A stretch of 64,000 nucleotides of DNA from Aphelenchoides besseyi (taxonomy: Eukaryota; Nematoda; Chromadorea; Rhabditida; Aphelenchoididae), in assembly GCA_024699855.1 (NCBI GenBank), contig JAMPIQ010000006.1, positions 62,001-126,000 of the forward strand, written 5' to 3'. A program made the position numbers and the translations under genes. Below the pieces are notes generated by a model. It saw only the letters and a program-made list of their open reading frames with translations. It was not told where the DNA came from and searched no databases. Shown here piece by piece: positions 49,210-62,590 of the stretch. Within the stretch, counting starts at the first letter, position 1, and each line of letters starts with the position of its first letter.

Positions 49210-51973
49210 ATGTCGGCTCAATACAGTGGTACGGGAGCAAATTCAACACCACTTCAGGCGCCCTACGGAAATGAGGCGATTCGACAACCAACGGTCACAA
49301 ATTCGGCGTATGCCAATTATGTTTGTAAGTTCTTTCTATTCAACATTCGATTCTTCGGTTGTAGCCGGTTATAGTTCCTTTGTTAGTGGCAGCAGTTATC
49401 AGGCGGACGCCACTCCACTAGTTCAAACAACAAATGGAAGCGATCCAGCGGTTGCAGCGGCGCAAGCACTTGCAAGTAACACGAATGAGTATTTGAAAGG
49501 CTACGAACACGCCATTATCGAACACGCACGTCAAATGCAGCTACAACAAGCAAGAAATCAACTGCACAACATTCCAATTGGTGGCACCACCGAAACAGTT
49601 CAACCTACGATCTCACGATTGAATACCGTTGGTGGATGGAAAAACAAGAAAAAGAAGGCCAATACCGATACTCGACCATTCTACTGCGAGCTTTGCAACG
49701 TGAGCTGTATTGGACAACAGCCCTACGAAGCACACATTGCTGGCAAAGCGCACAAACGAAAAGAAGACATCAAAAATGGAAAGATCAAAGTCGACAGCTC
49801 CTTGGCCCAATTCAAATGTGAAGCTTGCAACGTTACTTGTTGTACAAAAGAAGCATTTGCAACTCACATTAATGGTATTAAACACAGTCGAGTAAGTTCA
49901 CATTGTAATCTCTTAATTATGTTTGTTATTTTCAGGCAATCAACAACATGCAAGCAATGGGCAAAATTGTACCACCGTCTTTACTCATCGAACCCGAAGG
50001 TGATCCACTTATGAATTTGCCGGTCATGAAAAAGGTTGTTGGTGTAACGGCAACAAAATTTGTTGGAGGTGTGAAGTTGAGTACAACGGGTGATGAAGAG
50101 GGTCAAATCGAAATCATCCCCGAAGATGTGGTTTGTTGAGAATCATCGTGTTAATCCAAAAGCCATGTCATTTAGAATCGTGGTTTTCAACCGGTTGGCG
50201 AAGAGTTTTTGGAACCGATTGTAGGGGGTAAGAAAGTCGCATTTTGGTGCAAATTGTGTGAATGTCAATGTGGGGATCAATCGAGTCGTGATTTGCACGT
50301 TCGCGGTCGAAGACATCGTATTTCCTATCGAGTAAGTTGTGATTGAATAACCGTATATTCATCTTTGATTTCATGACAAAGTGGATCCAACAATGGAAGT
50401 CAAAGATGCGGGAGTTCCGACGAGAGGAGGATCGATAAGATTCAATTCAACTTCGCGACAAGCGTCAAGGTATTTTCAAGTAGAAATAATTCACGTTTTG
50501 TTTGTTTAGTCACGGCATTTTCTACAACAACATAAACACTCCGGCAAGCAATTGTTCACTTAAAGCAAAGATCTGTCAAGCGATGTCTTTTCGACAGCCG
50601 CCAATGAGCTCATCGATTATGCCGGAAACTTCGCAATACGACGCCTACGACGAGCAACACGTGTTTCAACGGTTGGAACAACTCAAACCCGAATCCGAGC
50701 AGGAAGAGCGAACCGAAAGTTTAGTTTTTTTGGTCGAACGAACTCTGAAGAAACTGTCGGAAATTCACGTCGATCCGAAGGATCCGGAAGGTACACGGCA
50801 ATTGCGCGGTGTTGTTCGAGTTGGCGCCTTGGGAAACGGTCTTCTATGCAAATTTGACAAGAAAGTTCACGTCGTTTTAACATGCAAAGATGTTCCGACC
50901 ATAACACTTCTTCAAGAAACCGTTGATTCATTCTTGAATTATGTTGATGACGATGAAATTCGACCAAAAGTTTTAGTCGAAATGCATACTGAGGATTCTG
51001 AATTCACAGTGCGTTACAACGATTTCGATGTTGTTTGTCACGTTACCCTTACTTCCGTTGCTCTGCGTAATGTTGATGGTAAGTTGATGATTTAAGACCA
51101 CAGAGTTTGAAAATTGCGAAATCTTTAATTGCTGTACGACTGCAAATGGACAAACATTACCGTGTCGATGATTTTTGTGCATTTGCAGATCCGACGAACA
51201 GCACAGAAAAAGTGGCGCTGCCTCTCGACGTGCTTCCCGAAACGCCGTGTTTACGCGCGCTGGCTGATTTGCGACATACGAGATACTATCAGGTGAATAA
51301 AAACTCATTCAATGGGAACCCTTCCATCTGATCGTTGTATCCCGTTCACGTTTCTATTTTAGTCTCAATGTGCTCCGCTACACGCAGTAAACGAAGTGGT
51401 GACGTTGTTGCGCGATATCGTGGATAGAATTGAAACGTGGAAGGCAGTACCATTATACGTAAGTTACAGTTGATTGTTCGATTTTTCATTCTTCTTTAGA
51501 CGCTTCAACTCTTGGTGTACAAGGCCGTTATTTCGGTTCCGTTGAAATTGTCCGTCTCGAATGCGTTTCGTCGTGTTTTCGAAATGATTGCAAGCGGAGT
51601 TTTCATGTCGAAAAGTTTGCAACTGCTCGTTTCAACCGTTTATCGTTTGTTTTAGAATTCACGGCACTCGTCGATCCTTGTGAGAAAGATCCAACGAATC
51701 CACTCTTCGATTTGACAGCACAACAACGAGAAAACTTCATTTGCAGTGCCCAGCATGCGCTTCGATTGATTGCATTCGATCAGATTCACATGGTTCTTGG
51801 CATGGAACGTTGGACGGAGACACGAAAACGACAACACAACGATGAAGATGAGGTGAAAGGTGAGAATTCGCTCGCATTCCTTCTCTCATTTCGTTTGTTT
51901 AGAACCGGCAAAGAAAATAAAATCAGAAGAGTCCGTTGAGCTAAATGAACTTCACGCTCATAATGACAATTGA
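49210..51973 (+). CDS. ZFR: ZFR, zinc-finger RNA-binding protein with DZF domain
   Basis: Eleven exons: 49210-49324, 49365-49891, 49935-50129, 50176-50335, 50382-50469, 50510-51071, 51104-51292, 51363-51458, 51500-51614, 51656-51859 and 51903-51973. Three U1-type C2H2 fingers bind double-stranded RNA (FYCELCNVSCIGQQPYEAHI, FKCEACNVTCCTKEAFATHI, FWCKLCECQCGDQSSRDLHV). The C-terminal DZF domain, related to nucleotidyltransferases and used for dimerisation with ILF-type partners, shows LRGVVRVGALGNGLLCKF, CHVTLTSVALRN, PCLRALADLRHTRYYQ, LLRDIVDRIETW and FICSAQHALRLIAFDQIH. ZFR regulates splicing and RNA editing in the nucleus. Exon 4 has two competing donors: the strong GTAAGT at 50332 leads to an early stop, while GTTGTG at 50336 keeps the family frame. 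The intron after exon 6 (51072-51103) is only 32 bases. Confidence 0.88.
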
Positions 51974-52233
51974 AAATGAAATAAACGTTTTCTTACTAAG
52001 CCTATAAAATCTTTATGTTCCCGGACGTTTATTATTATTCTAGTTGTTAATTCTTCAAGAAACATTGTGTCTTAAGTTGTTCGACTGTTACATAAATTTT
52101 ATTGATAAGCTTCATAATCACAACGATAACCCGTTAAAATCTAAAGTTTTGGCGGACTTTTCTCCAAACGTCCTTTTCGTTCGAGTTTTTCTTCAGTTAA
52201 GAAATAGGCAGGCAAGTAACTAAAACGAGACTT

Positions 52234-53060
52234 CTAATTCGCTTCTTCTAGCAGTTCATACCGTCCATCTGGTTGTTTGAGTTCTTCGTTTGGTACGGTT
52301 TTTGTGCGATCACCTATGGATGTATATCCTTGATCGTAGAGTGGACAATAAGGGACACATAATAGACGTATAAAACGCCATATATCTGCGTAATGCCAAC
52401 GAAGTAACGGACACACACGATAGAATTGTGGCCAACCACGATCAGTCCACTCGCACTCACTGTTCATGTGCCGTCCATTTGGATCCGAATCGCGAGAACC
52501 CATGAAAACTGCTTTGATGCGCGGTCGACGTTCTCGCAGTTGAGCAAGTCCTTCACGTATTGGACCATTTAGTTCGTTTATATCTAATCGGTAAATTCGA
52601 GCAGCATCTTGTATGAAGTCGGTCATCTCCGGGAATTCATCGCCACACAAAATGTGAAAGGCTTGAACTCTGGTTTCCGGGCTGTAATGTCTGAAATCAT
52701 CGTGAACTATAATATCGAATATATTCGATTACTACTTGTCGATTCGTGTTCGTACCAAATGCAGCAAGGCCGTGCAATCTTTCCCACCATTAAAAGCAAT
52801 GGCAATCTCATCCAAACTAAACAGACCCAGTAATGGAATAGTAATCTGTATCGGTACCTGTATTTTGCAAGTATTTCGTCGATGATCTTAATCGATCGAT
52901 CTAAACGTGGCAAAAATTCGTCGTTTTTTAGAACCGTGTTGCGGAGAGTTTCCAACATTGACACAGTATCGTGAAGGCAAAAACGTGTTGAAGAGTGTTT
53001 TTGCGTTTTGGAACCCGTTAATACAGTGGCGATAGCCAAACTCAATAGCCGATGGAGCAT
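52234..53060 (-). CDS. FAD synthase (FMN adenylyltransferase), PAPS-reductase-like domain
   Basis: Three exons, 52858-53060, 52736-52816 and 52234-52690, give 246 residues. The enzyme transfers AMP from ATP to FMN to make FAD. Family motifs are EIAIAFNGGKDCTALLHL (ATP loop), AFHILCGDEFPEMTDF, IKAVFMGSRDSDPNGRHM and VCPLLRWHYADIWRFIRLL followed by VPYCPLYDQGYTSIGDR. The molybdopterin-binding-like N-terminal domain of the longer vertebrate FLAD1 form is absent, as in the shorter synthase isoform. The donor at 52735 was preferred over one at 52755 because only it keeps the frame. The first exon gives a weakly basic leader (MLHRLLSLAIATVL), so mitochondrial import is possible. It converges with ZFR, with 260 bases between stops. 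Confidence 0.88.
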
Positions 53061-53314
53061 CAATAATTCAAGTCAAAAACACTTACTCACAGTAAACTGC
53101 CTATTCTAGAAAATTTTTACATTATTACTATGAAGACCAAAAGAGTATATTGAGAGCTTAACAATCTTCACCTACAAACAAACAGAAACAGTCAAAGTTT
53201 AATTGATTTTTATTTTGATAACAGAAACATAACTTAGCAATCAAAGTAACCATCCCGTTTACATTAGTTGTTCAAATCAATGATTAGATTGAGTTCAGCT
53301 GATCACGGAGCATT

Positions 53315-55898
53315 TTAAACGGACGTCGTCATCACGTAAATGTCGCGTGCAATTGCTTTTGCTTCGTCGGACTGTACAGCATCTTTGATTTTTGTTGAGA
53401 TTTCACTAATTCCACGTTGTTTCCCCAATCCGATGACCGTTGCGTCGCCCCACATCAACGTCACAATTGCTTGCAGCAAACGAACGAGCGCAGCTTCACT
53501 GAAATCACCAAACGAAAGTAGAGCCTCAGTTGATTTGATGATGGAACGGAGAACATCTTCACGAGGTCCTGAAAACACGCAAGTGAATGTTGAAAACTCA
53601 TTTAACAAACCCAGTTCGGCACACTGTCCTTTTTCCGTTTGTCTCAACAGTATCAGCGCGATGTTCGCCAGACAGCTGGAGGAAGCCAATTGAAGAGCAG
53701 GCTTCTGGTTTTCGGCAACCAACTGATTGATAATCAAAGTTGATAGTTCGGACAACGACTGTTGCAACATTATGCGCCCTGGTTCGTGTTTTGCAGCATT
53801 TGCCAATGATCGACAGATGAGAATTCGCACGGGAGGTAGCGGTTCGGAGATAAGAAAACTCGATAATCGATGCAACGTGTTTAGACCGTGACATCCTTCC
53901 TGAACTTCAAAATTATAAAAAAAACAGAAAATCTTTTACCTTAAGCGAACAAAAGTACTCGTTGATGGATGGATTCAAGAGTGCCAAACGGAAAACATCC
54001 AAAATCGGCACGATTGATCCCATCGGCCACTGCATCAGCCCTTTTTCAAGTGCCATTATATGAATTTCAGTTGGCGTGTACTGTTCATTGGCCAGAATTT
54101 CGAATAGAGATTCTAACTATAATTAGACAATAGAGAAGAACGTTAGATTAGTCTGCTTACCAATGGTTCTTCGAGCATAGCATCTGGTTCGACTTGAGTA
54201 TTGGCTGCTTTCAACGCTTCTTGTGCTTTTTGACCAACACTCTCATAACCAAAAACATAATAAGAACGAAGCGGAACAAGTTCGGAACGTGGACGCCGTT
54301 TGTCTGCTTGTGCCATTGAATTTGGAATTAAAGCTTCCGATCCATTCGATCGACCCGGAACATAGCGATTGCCACCAGTGAATGGATCTGCAGCGCTCTG
54401 CCCAGAAGAGTCCAATTGAGCTGGAACATAACGACCAGAACCGGTAAATGGATCGGCTGGAGCAGTCAATCCATCGCTTATGGTCGAGTAGTTTCGCGCT
54501 TCAGGAACATTCATCTTAATGAATTCGGAGATTTCGTTCACGTAACTGATGGGCAGATTGTTTTCACTAACAAACTGTTCAGCTGCAGCTGTCGGATCAG
54601 TTCCCTTTTTATATTTGAGATCCAGTTTCGGTGCTCCATCGTCAAGTCCGACTTTGATTGTCACAACATCGCCATCGTTTTTTGCTTTCGTTTCCGCGTC
54701 CATTCGCAGTTTGGCTTGAATGTTTGCTTCGAAAACTTCCAGCACATCAGCAGAAGCTTCGCGGTCAGGATTCAAAGAGAAGATGTAAATGTAACCATTG
54801 CTCGCTCCCAAAGCAACGTCTCCACCGGCCAAAACCCGAACGGCCCACAACGAGGAAGCAGGAGTTTGAACGATTTGGTGCGGTTTGAGTGTGAGCTCCG
54901 CAGTATTCAGTTGCCAAACTTCGAGAACGCCGTTTTCTCCGCAATTAACAATCAAATCCTGTTGGTTAGGAAGTTGAACATGAGAAATGCTAAGATGAGA
55001 TAAAGAGTTGACGTTGAAGAGTCAACAAACCTGTAAATGTACTCTCCAGTAGCGGACGCGTATTCATTCGAGTTTCCAGTCTTTGTGTCCCAAATGCGAA
55101 GAGTCGAATCGTTTGCAGCCGAAATAAAGTTGTCTTGATTCAGAACGACAATTCCACGCACGACATCCGAATGGCCAGTAAACGTTCTGATTACTGTGGC
55201 TTCATGCCAAAGGTTAATCGTTCGATCTGCCGAACCGGTGAAATAGAAGTTCTTCTGCTGGGGAACAAACGCGACGGCCCAAATCGAATTTTTGTGCTCA
55301 TCCAAAGAAAAAAGCTAAAAACCAGAAGTCAAGAGTTTGAATCGACACATACCTCCGGATTATGACCAGCAAGCAACGCATCCAAATCGTAGACCATTGA
55401 CTTGTGATCCCAAGAACCGGTGATTAATTGATGAAATTCATCGCTAATTTGCAAAACACAAACTAAAACAACAAGATAGAAGATGTGATTAAAAGGCCGA
55501 ACTAACCGTTGGCCGTGTGAGCACGAAGCAGATGTTGAGGTTTGGCTTCAGCGTCTTGATAAATTGCGATGGTTCCGTCTTTTCGTCCACAGAAAATCAA
55601 CGAACTTCCATCCGGACAAATCATAAAAGCCACCGCATTGACGGCCATTTGGTTGTTCAATGCCACTGACTCAATGAAGTTTCCACCACTGAAAATACGA
55701 AAACTAACTCTGATTGTACAATCGATATGCTTACCGTTCAACAAAAAGTTTGACTCGTTCATCGCGTGAACCAGAGATAATTGCACCAGAAACAGTTGTT
55801 GTAATGCATTTCACATCGTTGGTATGGGCCTGAATAATTCGACTGAGCTTGTAAGCCGGCGGTTTCTCGACTTCTATTGCAGTCGTCAAGTCGGACAT
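53315..55898 (-). CDS. PLAA: PLAA / Ufd3 / Doa1 ubiquitin-binding WD40 protein
   Basis: Eight exons, 55735-55898, 55507-55688, 55353-55462, 55031-55314, 54161-54989, 53940-54116, 53611-53899 and 53315-53568, give 762 residues. The N-terminal WD40 propeller shows HTNDVKCITTTVSGAIISGS, HKNSIWAVAFVPQQKNFYF, SADRTINLW and NDSTLRIWDTKTG. It is followed by a PFU ubiquitin-binding domain (NDGDVVTIKVGLDDGAPKLD, FIKMNVPEARNYS), two copies of ADPFTGSGRYVP-like repeats, and a C-terminal armadillo-like PUL domain that binds p97/VCP. The protein feeds ubiquitinated cargo to p97 and to endosomal sorting. The intron 53569-53610 is 42 bases with no stop in frame, so its retention would simply add 14 residues. 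Confidence 0.92.
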
Positions 55899-56295
55899 GA
55901 TGGAATTCTGAAACCGGTGAAAAGAAAATGATGATCAAATGGAAAAATTTAGATGACAAAAGAGGCGCATTGAATCACGAAAATGAGCCCAACAGCGTGC
56001 AGGTTGCGGTTGTCAAAAGCAAATTGACATGTTCGTAGTACTTTAAATGTCTGCATCATTGTTATTCTTTCGACTTATAGATATCCTATTTTCAGAACTT
56101 AGTCAACGATAGAATCTTTAAGTTTGTTATGCTTGAAATTCATATACTCCATTACCAACTCTGTAGTTTATCTTCAATCACTTGATCAGGATTAGCTTAT
56201 TTCGAGTAAACAACACATAAATTAGAATGTGCGGTTGGTAAATGGAAACATTAGAGACTTTAAACAACAATTTGTAACATGACAGATTGGGAAAT
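55899..56295. other. Intergenic, PLAA promoter and tubulin-2 3' flank
   Basis: No gene was seen. The stretch is AT-rich and lies between the PLAA start codon and the stop codon of beta-tubulin copy 2. Confidence 0.4.
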
Positions 56296-57998
<1,703 letters not shown>

Positions 57999-58902
57999 TT
58001 TGATCGATGAAGTTGGTTACTTGAAGGATGCAAACAAACTGAAAAAGCCGGGAGTTCAATGAGTGAAGCCTTTAATATAATTCGCGGCAATCGATTTCAA
58101 AATTGACTCAAATAGTGACTCAGCAGAAAATTAAACAGAGATAACCCAGATACAAGCACAACCTTCTCAACAACAGAAATCGTCAGGCAAACGAACAGAA
58201 ACAGCCGTTCGCGAAGTGAACAAAAACCGTCTGCACAACAAACTGCCGCTCAAGCCCTCGACTGACCCACGCCGCGTCCGCAACTGCGAGTCGATTTTGA
58301 AAACGATTGAGAGCGCCAAATATCCGCACAACCACTCCAACAAACATGTTCGGTCTATTCGCTCGCAACAATAGTTACTGGAGGAATTGCTAACTCCAAA
58401 AGTTTAGCGTTTTAAGGTTATTTTAGGAGAAAACAAGTTTCAGGCTTAACTATTGAAATTCCAATTAACAAAAAATGACCAATGAATTTCGTTTTCACAA
58501 CCTCAGAGCGTTCCGCTGCCCTGTTGCAATGGTACGACGAAGAACCGACGGCCGTTCGCTCTCTCAATCTCGTCGTGACCCTTCAGAGCGATCGGTCAAA
58601 CACCCCAACGAAAACACCGCAATTTCCAGCTCTTCCGCCTTCGGTGCTCAACTTTTTTGCTCACTGCGGGAGTCGATCTTCTCCGCATTCCGCAGCGTCG
58701 TGAGGGCATTTAACTGAACGCAACAATCAAAATATGATTCTGTTTATTTTCTTTGGCACTCGCTCATCTATAAGACAAAAGAATGCAAGGCCGACAAGAG
58801 ATCTAGAAAAGGTACTAAAACTAAATTACAACTATTGCGATTATGAAAAGATTATAAGTGGGAAATTGAAATTAAATTTTGAATTAAAAGTTAATGAACA
58901 TT
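57999..58902. other. Upstream region of beta-tubulin 2
   Basis: No gene could be supported. The sequence near 58180-58700 is CpG-rich with opposing open frames, like the region before beta-tubulin 1, and probably contains the promoter. The part from 58730 to 58900 is very AT-rich and is the 3' flank of the next minus-strand gene. Confidence 0.4.
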
Positions 58903-60383
58903 TTAAATTTCCTCCAAAAATGAGATCCAGTCGTTCGAACAGTCGTCAGTGATCAAACGATCATCTTCTTTAATCATCGCCAAACTGGCACAGTTACGCA
59001 GTGTATCTGGACAACTGAAATTGAAAGAACCTGAAGTTTAACGTTCCGACTACTCACCAAACTTGGAATCGGTAATATTCGTGTGTGAAAGCATCAGGAA
59101 TTGTATCCACAATGAGCACGTCGTTGTCGCCGGCAATCAACGCGTGAACTGGATCCTTGAGTTTGATGTTCGTGTCCGTCCATTCGATTATCTTGTTCTT
59201 CTTATCGGTTTCCAATGACAATGCAAAAATCCCGTAAAATTGTGACTGTTTGTAAGGCATCGCAACGTACAAAGTTTGACGAATCCAAAGAGTGGCCATT
59301 TTCTGCAAGTCGCAGTTAGTCAAAAGTCTGAAGTAACCGTTTTTTACCATTGTGTTTGTTGTCAATTGTTTCTTAGTCAAAAGCACATCGGTCGTCTTGT
59401 CGTATCCATTGGAAGTGGATTGTTGATAAAGTTGGTCGAGAAGAAACTTGCCGTTCTCTTCCCGAAGACCGTAAATCACGTCTTTGATTCGTGTAATTGC
59501 GCCAATCCACGAGGTCAAATCTACTTCTTCATTTCGACTGTCAACAATTGAATAAACACAAAGAGCACCGTCTGTTTCATTGCTATTAACACAACGCACC
59601 ACCATGTAATAGCGTCTGGTACATGTGTCCATTTGACGTTCACGAATGATTCCAAATGAAAGTGTTCCATCTTCGAGAATTGATTGATCTTCCGTTTCTT
59701 CGTAACGCAAACCATTGATGTTGTCGACAATGCAATAAGCATTTTTGCTGGTCGGAATAAGCCGATCTCCGGCTTTCAAAGCTGTAAATGACAAAACTCT
59801 GAACGTTCCGCCACCTTCATCCAATAACATTCGAGCAATAAACGGACGTCGTGTTTGACGCTCTTCAACGATAACTAACAACGATTTGATGCTCAGCGGT
59901 CGGATGTCAAGAACGAAGAATGAACGTGGTTGAGACGGGTGTTCGAACAACTTGGCAAAATCCAAAATGGCCGGTCTAAATAACAGGACAATGAAATAGA
60001 AAGAACAGACCAGTCGGTACTTCCGAATCACTTTGTACAAATGTAAAATCCAAATCACGTAATCATTGGCTTGACGATTCCAATAGAAAATGTAACGACC
60101 CGCCGGAGCCAAAGATGCAACTGACCAATCCGATTGTTCGATCATTGAGAATCCTTGACAGAGAAGATTGGTGGACAATTGTTCGGTTACCTTTTCATAT
60201 TCTTTCTGCTCTCTTGGACTTGACTAAGAATAAACAAACAATCAGTTGCATAAACATTATTGTTACCTTGGGTTTCTTTTCTGATGCACCATTTGGAGTC
60301 TGCGAGCTATTCAAACTGCCGGTCGGACGTCCACGTTTTCGCGTAACTCGAACTGTTTCACCAACCGATCGTTTGGGTCCCAT
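58903..60383 (-). CDS. Unrecognised protein with AT-hook-like start and beta-rich body
   Basis: Exons 60267-60383, 60039-60223, 59058-59975 and 58903-59014 give 443 residues. The first 60 residues are basic and include an AT-hook-like VTRKRGRPTGS, pointing to DNA binding or the nucleus. The body consists of alternating beta strands with recurring hydrophobic-aromatic motifs (WSVASLAPAGRYIFYWNRQ, ATLWIRQTLYVAMPYKQSQF, IIEWTDTNIKLKDPVHAL, DVLIVDTIPDAFTHEYY), which suggests a beta-propeller, though no WD or Kelch signature is present. The C-terminus is Cys-containing and acidic. I do not know the family. Intron 59976-60038 could be retained without a stop, which would insert a hydrophobic segment of 21 residues. 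Confidence 0.6.
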
Positions 60384-60600
60384 CTTTGACTGTTACACAA
60401 CTCGCCGGCTATTGTTGATTGGAAATACGACGACCCAGATATTTGTACGACAATTGATTTTTTGCCTCTCAACTAACTATTCAAAATGATAGCTATTTTG
60501 GAGTGGCCGTTTGCGCAACAACCCAGAATCTTCGTAAAAACTTCAAATATTTTGACTATTACGAACATTAGATACCAAAGCATAGCAGAGATTATCTGTG

Positions 60601-61250
60601 ATGTTTTCTTTTTCGGCTGATCGTTCGTCTCTTTTGCGTTTCCCTTCTTTGGATGCTGTATTTTGCGACAATATTTCAAGCTCATCAATTCGTGCACCAC
60701 AGCTGCCTTCTGCGAGTTTTGGTTTCAACTGAAAGTCCAAACTGATTTCTTCTGCAGATAATGATAATAAAGTGATTATCCAAAAGATGTTAGAATCTCA
60801 TGAACAGTTAATGTCCTTATCTATAGTCTCTTATATTCTATAAATGATCATAATGTCTGTAAGTAGTTTAAATGAGTTGACTTGTTTGTTCTGTGAGCTT
60901 CAGGGAAACAATTTTTGGGTTGTGCTTTCTACTTCTTTCCTGTTGGTTTAATTACTGCTCATTTGGATGGTAATCTCGTTCTAATAAGACAAATAGAAGT
61001 CGAATCAACTGTTCGTCAAAATATCTAAAGTTTGTTAGAAATACGATCAAATTCATGTCTTCTTTGGCTTGCGACTCGTGAGCTTCAGATTTTGGTTCAA
61101 GCTAATCACAAACTCAAAAGATTTCTATTGATGAACAGCAATGATTTATCAGTGCCTAATGATAGAATCTGTAACGTGTGTTACTTGGAAGGTTCTCAAG
61201 AAAAACCACTGCTATTTCAAAGTTCAGTCTTGAAGCAACTTATCGATTAG
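60601..61250 (+). CDS. Unrecognised small helical protein
   Basis: Four exons, 60601-60715, 60808-60858, 60904-60969 and 61039-61250, have fully consistent phases and give 147 residues. The N-terminus is Ser-rich (MFSFSADRSSLLRFPSLDA). The remainder is helical and hydrophobic, with KQFLGCAFYFFPVGLITAHL, CLLWLATRELQILVQANHKL and a Cys-containing end (RICNVCYLEGSQEKPLLFQS). No family is recognised. The first exon overlaps an open frame on the minus strand (60543-60740), which was judged the less likely reading because it has no start exon. Moderate support only. Confidence 0.45.
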
Positions 61251-61454
61251 TTTATTGAACGAAAACATAAGAAACAACAAACGTTGTACAGTTTAACCGT
61301 TAAAACAATTGATTACAAAATCTGTGACTTTGAGTCAAAAATTTTTCAAGAAAATGACCATTTCGAATTAGCTACCAAACAAGATCAGTAAGGGTTTTCG
61401 TTTTTTCGCAATAAACGAAATCTGTAGTTTTTTGGCACTTTGACCAGGAACAAT

Positions 61455-62560
61455 TCATGGAGACTCGGATTCCGGACCGAATAGCGTTGCATTGACAAAC
61501 AAATCAAACGGACCAACGAGTTCACGGCTTACCAACAACACTTTGATCTTCAAGGCTTCTTATCAACTTACTCATATTGAAAGCGGCAGGGTTTGTTTAA
61601 TTTGTCTGTCCAACCGATCATAACGATTGGGAGCGATTTGTTCTTCCGACTGACCGCGTGAACGATGAGCAAACCATCGGCCACAGTCATTGATCTTATT
61701 CGACCTTCCACATCGATTTTTGTTTTCTCACATTTCATCTGGAAGATGTCGAATTTATGGGCCATCGAAAAATAGTTAAGGAAATTAAATAATCTGATCA
61801 GAAGTTTGTCATTAGTCTACAAAGCAGGAAACTGTAAAACAGCGTATAACTGAGTAACAATTGGGAAAATGACCACTTCACATCGAATTTCCCCATCGAT
61901 CTTAACCTCGACCTCGTGCTCAATTTTTGATCCATCAATCCACGAAATCTCGTACAACGTCTTCGTGTTTACAATTGTTACTTCATCAATCGGAAATCCA
62001 AATAATTTACCATTGCAAACTATGGAAGACTAAAGATCGTGGGGCATGTCGGTAACCTTCACTTCGGACAGATTTCTATTTGTCAAATCGACGGTGTAGG
62101 ACTAGAAACTGTGGGGTAAATAAGCGTTCAAAGTCGCTGGTTGCGCGCTTGAGTGTCGAGAGTGTAATTGTGCTTTCCCAAGTATTTGACCGTATCGATG
62201 CGTAGAACAAAATCGACGGCGAACTTACCGTTGAACTAATATCGTCCGCTTCCTGGATTGGCACACACAACCTCACACACTGTTTCTCCGCTTGGATTAT
62301 TGCGAACCAAAAGAGCCTTTTGACTTTAGAGAACAGTGAATATCGTAACTTTTATGTTTTGTGAGAACACTCGACCACGCAAATAACAAGTGACACGGTG
62401 CGCTGATCCACGACAAAAATCCCGGTTGTAATTTCGAACGTTAAACTTCTCTTAGAAATTTGTTTTCCAGACATCAAGACATCCGGAAAATTACGATCTG
62501 TCCATTCACGGGTTTCTTTGTTCGAGTTGAAGTTACTCGTGAATTGGAAGTTGTTTTCAT
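61455..62560 (-). CDS. Unresolved multi-exon gene or pseudogene, beta-rich
   Basis: Coding-like pieces are clear but do not assemble cleanly. From an ATG at 62560 a basic start (KTTSNSRVTSTRTKKPVNGQ) can be spliced at GTAATT to LTFEITTGIFVVDQRTVSLV, then to KALLVRNNPSGETVCEVVCA, after which an in-frame TAG interrupts before FAVDFVLRIDTVKYLGKHNY. Further pieces read YTVDLTNRNLSEVKVTDMPH, another TAG (possibly the end of an intron), LYEISWIDGSKIEHEVEVKI, TVADGLLIVHAVSRKNKSLP, and finally a 44-base intron into RELVGPFDLFVNATLFGPES with a stop at 61455. The W-[IT]-D turns and basic start recall the neighbour at 58903-60383. Local resemblance to RMC1-type propellers (VADGLLIVH) is weak. It may be a decayed paralogue. 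Confidence 0.35.
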
Positions 62561-62590
62561 TTGGATGTTTCAGTTTTGAATGCTCACTAA

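Noticed and set aside
50332..50377. GT-AC intron in ZFR inferred from the position of the VDPTMEV frame
   Set aside because: A canonical GT-AG intron from 50336 to 50381 gives the same frame, so a non-canonical acceptor is not needed.
52717..52756. Donor at 52755 in the FAD synthase gene
   Set aside because: It puts the remaining exon out of frame. The donor at 52735 with the acceptor at 52691 restores the PAPS-reductase domain.
60543..60740. Minus-strand open frame with a nuclear-looking KRKRDERSAEKE stretch
   Set aside because: No start exon or family motif was found, and the plus strand yields a complete four-exon gene with consistent phases over the same bases. It remains possible but less likely.
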